Part shown: one piece after another, positions 55,901 through 64,000 of the stretch
How the letters are laid out: each line of letters opens with the position of its first letter
How positions within the stretch are numbered: position 1 is the first letter of the stretch
Assembly: GCA_025738555.1 (NCBI GenBank)
Contig: JAOVFP010000018.1
Span: 2,728,001-2,792,000, forward strand
Source of the DNA: Cyathus striatus
Taxonomy: Eukaryota > Basidiomycota > Agaricomycetes > Agaricales > Nidulariaceae
DNA: 64,000 nt
Reading direction: 5' to 3'
Position numbers and translations under genes: made by a program
The notes under the pieces: generated by a model
What the model was told of the DNA's origin: nothing
The model's input: the letters and a program-made list of their open reading frames with translations, nothing else
Database searches by the model: none

Positions 55901-57179
55901 TCTTTGATATCTACATGCGTGAATTCTGCACAGGAAAAAACTTATGGGACCGACATCCCGCATGTATAAGAGAGTACATCGATTTGGCCATGTGTTGTTC
56001 GGGGAATAGCCTGTTCGATGAATGAGAGGATGCGGCAGATATGAATTTTTGTGACGTCACGAACATTACGAACTGGGTTGTGCGTGACGATTGGATGCGT
56101 GGCGAACGATAGATAGACAAGATACCGCGCTTTAAAATTCCATTTTAATTTGGACATATGTTTCGCAACCTTTGAAATCGACATCTTTATTCAACGGGCA
56201 TCAAGCTCAAGACTCAATGCAAGATTTATTGGCAGGAGAATTAATCTAAGATCATTTCAAAGATTTTTCAAGCTGTAGACAAACAAACGTACATATCTTT
56301 TATTAAAACCAATTAATCGGTCGTGACTAAGTATTACCAAACCGTCGTTTTTGCTTCAACCTCTATCCCCAGCTTCTTTCCGAGATCTTCTACCTGGCTG
56401 GCCCAAGAACAATCACAATGCTTCTTATGTAAAAATCCTCCAATACTAACATAAGACAATAGCACGATTGGCCTGTGCGAGCGCAAGATAGCGACAGATG
56501 ATTGTTGTGGTTCCTGAGAACTACAAGCGTTGGTGTATTCCTGTGAATACACGTAATGTAAGTACACTTAGATAAAAATAGAAACGTACCCATATAATAC
56601 TTGGTCTTGAGGCGTGTGCAGGCGAAAGAGTAAGAAATAAATGTACTGAATAGTAATAGTCTGATTCTCGAAGCGTAAGTCAACCAATTTAGTCACGAGC
56701 GTCACAGGCTACCGCCGATTAGAATAACAGTTGTATTCAGTAATTGACAATACAGTAATAGTATGAAGTAGCGAGTAGATAGTACTATACTATGATACCC
56801 TTTTTAGCAACACCACGAGACTTAGCGCGAAGCCTTAAGTCGAGTTCCTGGCTCTTACGGTTGTCAATCTGACAGAGTAATAATTGTGCGAAAAGAGATT
56901 GATTGTTCAGACTGTCTACACATGGTTTTGTATGTGGGGTAGCTGGTTTAACTAGAATGTTCAATATGGATCGTTGTGGAAGTAGACTGTCTGTGAATCT
57001 TCTACTTGCTTCTACTCTCAGTTCCATTCTGCACCGAATCCAATAGGACAAAAGACCACGTGATATTCAAGCAGCGCAGCTGCAGACAAGTAGAGAATGT
57101 AAAGATAAGAAGAATAGAAAAAGAAAGAAGAAATAAGGACGAGAAGGCAAGTAAATACTCTATAGTAGTTGAATACTAG
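52950..57179. other. 4.2-kb intergenic region, no confident gene
   Basis: The first few hundred bases are the promoter of the Zn2Cys6 gene. Beyond it, open frames are short and overlap on both strands without recognisable motifs: 53,988-54,218 (+), 54,118-53,870 (-), 54,530-54,808 (+), 55,704-55,907 (+) and 56,567-56,334 (-). The last, ending KKLGIEVEAKTTVW, and 55,704-55,907 look the most protein-like and may be fragments of degenerated genes. CG content is normal, so this is not repeat-compartment DNA. Confidence 0.5.
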
Positions 57180-58501
57180 TATATCCATAACAATGATCTA
57201 GAACGCATAACACCCACCAATGAAGTAAAATCACCACTGTCTAAATAGGATGCACGGTATAACACTAGTTTTCGTAGAGACGGAAGTAAATTTGTGTTTC
57301 CTTCTGGACTCTCTATCGTTTCCACGAAGAGATCAAGACTATCTTTTGTATTGATTAATTTCAGCTCTTCAACATGTTCAAGTTTTTTGATGATTCAAAA
57401 CATGAAGTGAACTGAAGAAAGGCTTATCTGCAAGCACTTTTTGAGATTTGAATGATGGCTAGGAGATAATGGATTTGATCTGTATCTCCTTCGATAGTAA
57501 GGTTGGTAAGGTTCGGAATGCACAGCATATGCAAGCGGGAAGCTTCGTCTTCATGCATTTCCACAACAAGTGTGAAGGAAGCAATATTCTATTCGGAGAC
57601 GGAAACTCAGTTCTGAAAGAATTGCTGCGCCACACCACGCATCATCGAGCAAATGTCTTCTTCACAGTCGATGGCACACTTTCTGAGTTCGAGCTTGCGC
57701 ACCTTAGTCCAAGGAAATTTATTAACGATAATAGGGTCGAAATAAAGAAAACAAATTTCCTCGACTGCAGGTGCTCTTTTGAAAAGACTGAAAGTGCTGG
57801 AAGGGAATCGAAGCGTCGAATCCTGGCCATCGGTAGTCGGTTTCTGAAGCTTTGGAAAGCCTTTGGTTGTGATTATAGTGCCTATTGTCTTTCGAGTACG
57901 ATTTAAAACGGACATGTATGTTGGAAACGACTCCCAGCGATCGCAATGGTTTGCAATATCCTTCATTGTGGACATATGAAGTATTCCAACCCCAGAATGC
58001 CCCAAAGAAATTTCCAGCGGAGCTGTTCCTGAATTCTTCAAACAAAAAGTACCCGATGGGAAATGACGTCGGGAATGGGTATTATCTTCCCTGGCAAAAT
58101 ATACCCTATCCCAAATTTTATCCACAGCGAACTGGTACTGTGTACGATTTTTTCGCCAGCGCGTGCACACACATTGTATGTCCCAAAAACCACCACTCTT
58201 AGTGCTCACAATATCGACATAGCCATCATAGACGAAAGTAAATATGTGAGCTAAAAGTTCATCTGGCAGTGTGCGTATAGGCGACAACAGGGATCGTTTG
58301 AACTGTTTGAAAGTACGACATGTGGATAGACATGATTCGCGTTCTGAGATGGAGTTTGTATATCTCATCTTCGAGAGAAGCAGTTGTAAGGTCGCAGGCA
58401 GCGAGTTCATCATCGATCACTGAACGATTCTCTGGATAAAGCGAGCAGTTCGAGCGAGCTAGATATGAGAAAAATTTAATAGTATCCATATGACCTTGCA
58501 T
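57180..58501 (-). pseudogene. F-box / LRR-like protein, frameshifted
   Basis: The minus-strand N-terminal frame (58,501 to about 58,310) reads LARSNCSLYPENRSVIDDEL and SLEDEIYKL, a heptad helix commonly placed just before the F-box in Agaricomycetes. The F-box follows in another frame: SPIRTLPDELLAHIFTFVYD, then DIQCVCTRWRKN. A one-base shift at about 58,300-58,330 is needed to join them. The body continues to 57,607, and another shift at about 57,600 leads to HMLCIPNLTNLTIEGDTDQI and then EHVEELKLINTKDSLDLF and LLPSLRKLVLYRA, which look like leucine-rich repeat strands. F-box proteins link targets to SCF ubiquitin ligase. Two frame changes suggest a pseudogene, though an unrecognised intron could explain one. 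No F-box partner genes are nearby. Confidence 0.75.
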
Positions 58502-59105
58502 GGAGCTATTATTTCAGGTATCAGTGAAAGAAAGTACTGATTTATGGGTGGACTTACTCCTGTCCTGAAGGCATGGTGAATGTTATGGAGAGAAGTTTCA
58601 ATTTGAACACGACGAAGCGTAACTTATTTATTTTACTGATTCACACGATGGGCACCCGGAAAACAACTGTCAACTCGTTCAATCACAAAAGGTGGCAAAT
58701 GTCACAATGGCAAAGGTGGTTAGTTCATTCAGATTGCATTCAGACAAAGAGAAATACCTGAAAGGCCTTTGTGAATCTCGAACCAAGTTGATTATCAGTT
58801 ATTGAAGATGAGCCGATCACATTTGTTCATTGAAGTCAACATTACAGAAAGTAATCTTTCCGAGAAAATTTTATTCGGTAACCTTTATTTCGCATTCCTT
58901 CTTTTTGTCACTTTGTTCTCTTGTAAGTAACTTCCAAGTTTCACAAAGATACAGAAACACCTATGTTTGAGTTCCTAAGTGATTATTTTTAGAAAGACCA
59001 GAAGATTAAATTAATATCATGAGTCTGATGGTTTACATGTGTAACGGTTGGTACATCAGTACGAGAAAGTTAATATACAATTATGTTTTATCTACACCAT
59101 GATAA
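58502..59105. other. intergenic region between F-box relic and metacaspase
   Basis: This is AT-rich DNA with no convincing open frame. It holds the upstream side of the F-box relic and the 3' flank of the metacaspase gene. Nothing else is visible. Confidence 0.5.
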
Positions 59106-61197
59106 TTAAATAATACCACCAAGGGTATCCGATAAATCGATAAACAGAGGTGGAGAAAGACGAATATTCTCGGGATATTCACCTGCTGGTTCCCAAGTAG
59201 CGTCAAAATCTTGCTTCCGGAGCGAAATAATAGTTTGTGGTTCTCGAAAGCCTCAAGGATCCCAGCGGGTAACATCCATATCCTGTTGAAAAATTCTAGT
59301 AAGCAAATACCATCTCTTATATCGAACAGAAAATATAATTACCAATGGTACCAAGCTAGAAAACTATACAAAACAATAATCAAATCACTATATATAACAA
59401 TCCACTGAAAATATACTACGCACCTGAGGGTCTTGGTGGATTTGCTCCGGCTTATAAGGACGTTTAGACGCCCTGTCTGGACTTTCAGCATTTTTCCTTT
59501 CTTCTCTTGTCCGCAGCTCGGAACAAAATTTGGAAACTTTTTCCCTAGACGCCATAGTATCGTTTTAACTTCAAATGATTTTCAAAAGAAATAGATTGCA
59601 ACCTTAATTTATCACGCAAATAGTGGAGGTTAGGATGTTTCTCTTTTGCTAGGGTATCGACGTTAAAAGTAGCACTCGCATGAAATAACAAAGGAAATAC
59701 TAACTGAGTATCTTAATCAGACACTGCGTTGAAGTGAAACGATTAACTAAAGTTCAATTGCTGATGATATGGAGGCCTACCTGCGTCATCGACCCGATTT
59801 TCGACTTTCTTCTGCCTTCCCACGCAAGCTGATTATCCATAGCAGCCGACAAACATATCTGAGTACCAACTATCAGAACATTATTGCTTCCATGAAGTAT
59901 AACATCTGAAGCTTACCACATTTGAACCACGAATAGTAGCATGTGTGTTCCGAGTCCTACAGAGTCCGTCACATAGAATGAACTTATTTTGCGATGCTGA
60001 AGGAGATCTTGCTTCAAGGTTGAGAGAAGGTCCGACGCTCGATCCATTGCACTTCGTATGTGGTAGATCTGTTGTAATCCTTAAATTTGAACAGCTGTAA
60101 TGCTGACCGAAGGGCGAATATACATACCTAGCAGCGTCCCGGAGTGACATGTGTCCAATATGGTGGTAAGTGTTGTCCCGGGGGGTAGTGGATCAACGAG
60201 AAGTTCTTTTAAGAGATTGTCCTGGATATCCTGACCGTCCGAAGTGCAAATGTCTACATGAAAGAAACGCAAAGATCTGATATTAGAAATGGTGCTACTA
60301 GTAGCAAGTATACTTATCGAAGAATACATACATTCATCCTGACCATCCTCTTCCTCGTTAGGACTCTCAGGGCATTCTTTCTGAGTTGAGTGCCCTGCGA
60401 CTGTCTTTACGTTAGTATAGACATCCCCTACTGGTACTTCCATGAAAATTAAACATACATTGGAAAAAGAACCGATCCCCAGATTTGGCATCTTTCACCA
60501 TTTCTTTAATGCACCTGATCTATTGTGAAGACTTAGAGTTAGCCCGCTTGATACGAAAACCAAAGGTTTTTAAAGGGTTGCATACTATATTTGCTTTAGT
60601 GGGCCGTAATTTCTCGCACTCCGTGGGTAGATCGTCGCGGTCCAACATGACGATCATATCTTCCTCTTTATAACCATAAAATTCTAATAGACGACAAGCT
60701 TGTCAGAGGACATGCCAGAAAAACGATCATGAAACATACTAATAAGCAGCTCTTTCATCCTGTTGACATCATTATGGGGACCTCTCAGAATACCATCCTT
60801 ACTCGATCTGGATTTTCCTATAGCACACTCGTCAGCAACGAAGTTGTAACACTACTGGATGTGTGTGTTCACCTCCAAGTTCATCATCACTGCTGTCCTC
60901 AGAGAAACTCAAGTCAGATTCATCCGAATCGTCATACGTGATTGCCTGATCTTCAATCCCAGCTGTTGGGGAAGACTTGATGCCAATCAATAATGCTCTC
61001 TTTGTGGGCTCCCGTGGACATTTGAATTTGCAGAAGTAGTCTCTGCAACTTCGGTGACGGACAGGATGGGCAGGAGAGGTAGAAAGGACAGGTCGAAGGA
61101 CGCTCCACAAATAAGAAAACAAGTCAGAGACAAGGGAGGAGCCTGGAATGGGAGAGAATGGTGTGCTAAACTGAACGTGAAGGTTGGCAGGATACAT
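59106..61197 (-). CDS. metacaspase (caspase-like cysteine protease, C14 family)
   Basis: It starts at ATG 61,195-61,197. The exons give REPTKRALLIGIK, an acidic insert (DDSDESDLSFSEDSSDDE), then GILRGPHNDVNRMKELL, FYGYKEEDMIVMLDRDD, KDAKSGDRFFFQFAGHSTQ (catalytic His), DGQDE, LLVDPLPPGTTLTTILDTCHSGTLL written in two parts as LLVDPLPPGTTL and TILDTCHSG (catalytic Cys), and DLPHTKCN. These are the ordered motifs of fungal metacaspases, which cleave after Arg/Lys in the cytosol and act in stress and cell-death responses. About eight short introns are needed. The His motif is AGHSTQ rather than the usual SGHGSQ. In the last exon a TGA lies in the WDP-stop-GFREP context near 59,259, before a natural stop at 59,106-59,108, so the tail is truncated or the gene is decaying. 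No signal peptide or prodomain zinc finger is seen. Confidence 0.82.
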
Positions 61198-62931
61198 GGT
61201 AAGTTACTGGAAGTAAGATGCCAGTGGGTATAAAGAGTAACGACGCATCGTGGTCACCTTGTACTTATATACATCCCGCTTTGCGAACAGTGAGCAGAGT
61301 TCCATAGGATGATCGCCGAACACTGCATACCAATCATCAAGCTTAATAAAAGCGATCGCCCACAAATACCCAGCAAGCGCTGATGTTCGATGAGCGGCGG
61401 TGCATGATCATCAAGCTTAATAGATAACAATGAACCAGACGCCAGGAAGTTTTTGTTGTTGTATATGGGAAATTGCACAGCTATGAGGAAGTCAACTGAA
61501 CAAGATGGTCAGAGGTGAGAAAACTCACGTCCAAGGCTTCGACTGGCCTTTGTTTCTCTTTGGTTCTAACTTGTTTGGAACTGTCAACTATAGTGTTGAT
61601 GGCCCAACGCTTGTATCGTATGGTACAATCACTGATCAGCTGAGAAGCTGTTTAATCAGTGATGACGGACGCGAATAACTGAGAGAATGAATCAGAACAC
61701 ATGGGAATATCTCTGATGCTCACACAGCCGATGGCAGCTTCATAATATTATACATAGTACAACACTCTCTCAGAGTCCTGGGCAGGCTTCGTCGTCTTCG
61801 GCCACCTAAAGAGCGCTTTGGGCAGTGTGCGGCTAAGCATACGTGAGGGCACCTGGAGGGTAAAAAGCTCAACTTAAGCTCAGCTGCCGCGCCAAAAGTT
61901 CTGAATTTGAAGTGGCACTGTTGAAGGCCGTTTTGAACCATAGCGGATGGAATAAACAAGGAGGTTCAAAGACTTTGAAATTGTATCGCGTGTCCGAGTT
62001 AGAGGGAGAAGCAAAGAGGGAAAATCATCGTGAAGAATTGCGAGAGATTCGAACTTCGGACCGAATGTAACGGTCAAAGTAGATGATGTACAATGTAGAA
62101 AGAGGACTGGACTGCTTAGGTTGTAACTTGCATAAGCAATGAAGCAAATATGAAGCCCATAGCATTATAGCTTTCGCACATGTCACCCGCCCAATATTGT
62201 GAGTATACATAGCAATTAAAATAGCCACGTGTGTATAGCAAATCTATACTTGTCGTTCTCAATGAATGTTAAATCCGTTGTGCGCCTTGATCCCGAAAGG
62301 CCCTGCGTTGTGAACTTGGACAAATTTTCCAGTGTAGTATCCAATGCTAACGCGAAAGCCCCGGCGGTGACCAGGCATCCATCGCCTACTTTGACCGCGT
62401 ATATTATGAATGCGCTTCAGCACTTGCAAACGAACTTCACTTACACTGTTGAAGAGGTGATAAGTCCGCTGGGCGTACCTAAACAAAGAATATTAAACGA
62501 GTCGATCGAGATGTCCGTCTGATCTGGGGTGTTCTAAGGTGAAGGAAAATTGATTGATTTCTGTAGAATAACTACAGGGATTTATATACTAGAAAAACCA
62601 ATAAATCTAAAATAAGTAAGAGTAATTATATCGGATGGAGGATGTAAAAGGAAAAGTGTGAAACATTAGAAATAAATAGGAAACTCAGTAAGATAGTCCA
62701 ATGAGTTGAAGTTTGCGAGGAGACAAGTTTTCCAAACATCAGGGTCTGGTGTCGGTGCCGATGTCAGAGCTATTTTGAGAACTCGGAGTGTCGCAGGGGA
62801 TTGGTGCAGTCGGGACGGTGTACGAAGAAGTATATTTTGAGGAAAGACTGAAACGAGCGAGTGGGGATGGTGATTGAACAGAGAGCGCGAGCGGAATGCG
62901 TACGAACACATCAATGATGCGTGATGCATGA
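61198..62931. other. spacer between the two metacaspase loci, no confident gene
   Basis: The left 200 bp may be the metacaspase promoter. Small open frames at 62,229-62,522 (+) and 61,959-61,720 (-) overlap frames on the other strand and carry no motif I recognise; the plus one (from MNVKSVVRLDPERPC) is the better candidate for a small protein. A direct repeat of ATCATCAAGCTTAATA at about 61,332 and 61,408 is visible, function unknown. Confidence 0.4.
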
Positions 62932-63445
62932 TTACGTAATCGTATTTGGAACGTCTTCAGACGTGCGAGATATCGCGTTTCGCATCGCAGGCATTTTGCC
63001 TGCTCTACACTGTATCGAATTATCGACGAATGACGCATCAGAGATAACAAAGTGATGTGCACCACCGAAAGTACCAGGCTTCTTGTTGGAATTCCCAAGG
63101 AGATTATTGCAGTCAGTTGCAACTGCAATATTATTCATCATTATTTCCCGTTGTGAGGGCGAACGCCAATAGTAATGAGGTGTGGATACTGAAGTAGAAT
63201 CTGGCTTCGAGGGCCTACACTGAGGACCAGGGGAACTTTCATAGCCTTCAGCCATTAAAACGGCTGCTGTGAAGCTTGTCTTCGAAAGGACTTCAGAACT
63301 TAACGCTGGTGATTGCAAGCATCGGTTATGACGCGCGTGCGGTAGATCTGAGGCAATCCCTAAATGTGAAGAGCTGTAGCGCTAGTAGGAAGATGAACCT
63401 GCTAACCCAATAGCATCCCAGAGTGGCAGGAGTCGAAAAAAACAG
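62932..63445 (-). pseudogene. second metacaspase, 5'-truncated fragment
   Basis: On the minus strand the sequence around 63,445-63,396 reads HTVFFDSCHSGMLL, the catalytic-cysteine motif of metacaspases, ending at an intron. Splicing to about 63,346 gives DLPHARHN, the same junction and motif as in the gene at 59,106-61,197 (DLPHTKCN). The following exon is open to a stop at 62,932 (ending SEDVPNTIT) but has no further match to the first gene. Upstream of the Cys motif the p20 region with the catalytic His is absent within the window. A conserved intron position indicates duplication at DNA level. It is probably a decayed tandem paralogue. Confidence 0.65.
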
Positions 63446-64000
63446 TGTGTTGCTCCTTGATTAGATATCTCGTCCATAGTACTGCACCGTACGTAGGCAT
63501 GGCAGTTGGACCAGCGCTAGCGGGAAGGAAGAGGGCCCGTGACGGTCAGGTCACTCTCCGCAAAATCCAAATTAGGAACAGATCCCAAGCGTACCCAGGA
63601 GCACCGCGACGGGAACTCCATACTGGAAGTGACCTCTCTCTAACCATCATCTGTATCGCTTCCTCTCCAGCCTCCTCCGACAACCTCTCACCGCTGTCTC
63701 ACCTGCCCGCTCCTTGCAATCAAGGATCAACTATCTACCGACATTTATATACATTTCTGTGTTACTGTTTCTAAAGTGTTCTCAATACTTCTGCTATGTT
63801 GGAGATATCTAGAGTACATTCTCTGCTATTCTACTACTACTGTTGCTGGGACGTTCTCAATGGTCCAGTAATGTTGTAGATGTCTCAAAGTCCATCTAGG
63901 CAAGTCCAGAACTAACCACACTTGGTGATCTCGGACTTTCCTAATTAATACTTCTTCCTCTTTAGGGGTTTTAATGATGGGGTCATATCAGATTGAGCAG
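63446..64000. other. window edge; possible copia-type LTR end
   Basis: A two-copy direct repeat of about 78 bp (TGTTTCTAAAGTGTTCTCAA at about 63,764 and TGTTGCTGGGACGTTCTCAA at about 63,841) is followed at the very end by TCATATCAGATTGAGCAG. That resembles the TGGTATCAGAGCAG primer site that follows copia LTRs. If so, an LTR lies at about 63,700-63,980 with the element continuing beyond the window. The plus-strand open frame 63,445-63,774 has no motif I recognise. Confidence 0.3.

Noticed and set aside
57469..57906. Plus-strand 145-codon frame
   Set aside because: It is antisense to the F-box relic, whose minus-strand frames carry recognisable motifs.
62739..63128. Second long minus-strand frame at the truncated metacaspase
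   Set aside because: It overlaps the frame that connects to the catalytic-Cys exon through a conserved intron position; no motif supports the alternative.

Overview
The window looks like a chromosome segment of a transposon-rich basidiomycete fungus, most likely an Agaricomycete. Short introns of about 50-90 nt with GT..AG borders, chromodomain Ty3/gypsy elements, a DUF6589-type protein, a fungal Zn2Cys6 regulator, a fungal metacaspase and an F-box/LRR relic all point there. I see no rRNA, tRNA or CRISPR. The species cannot be named from this.

The window has two compartments. Positions 1 to about 48,050 are AT-rich, very poor in CG dinucleotides and almost wholly mobile-element derived. Positions 48,050 to 64,000 have ordinary CG content and hold host genes. 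Inside the first compartment CG-rich islands mark younger insertions: a Ty3/gypsy element (13,423-20,216), a DUF6589 plus RecQ-like helicase element (21,249-26,785) and a PHD-finger DNA transposon (27,342-34,517). Many broken reading frames are broken by TGA where arginine CGA would fit, as expected from cytosine deamination at methylated CG.

Layout: 1-2,999 degenerate DNA; 3,008-5,859 two tandem minisatellite-filled non-autonomous elements sharing 8-bp flanks; 5,868-13,422 gypsy and LTR remnants plus AT-rich DNA; 13,423-20,216 a nested gypsy with two 335-bp LTRs; 20,217-20,906 a gag remnant and LTR end of the older minus-strand gypsy; 21,249-26,785 a complete 5.5-kb element with 112-bp terminal inverted repeats, 7-bp target duplication and two convergent genes; 27,342-34,517 a 7.2-kb element with one apparently intact seven-exon transposase-like gene (1,760 codons before the stop); 34,518-38,615 a decayed plus-strand gypsy pol; 38,880-41,560 a decayed multi-exon gene of unknown function; 45,639-47,093 a Tc1/mariner-like transposase relic; then host genes: a serine-rich disordered protein (48,355-49,338), a Zn2Cys6 transcription factor (49,636-52,949), an F-box/LRR pseudogene (57,180-58,501), a metacaspase (59,106-61,197) and a second metacaspase fragment (62,932-63,445).

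The two most interesting systems are the DUF6589/RecQ-helicase element, where a helicase and a DUF6589 protein travel together between long terminal inverted repeats, and the PHD-finger transposon, whose end architecture and minisatellite are shared with the tandem non-autonomous copies at 3-5.9 kb. All family names come from recognising motifs by eye; no database search was run.
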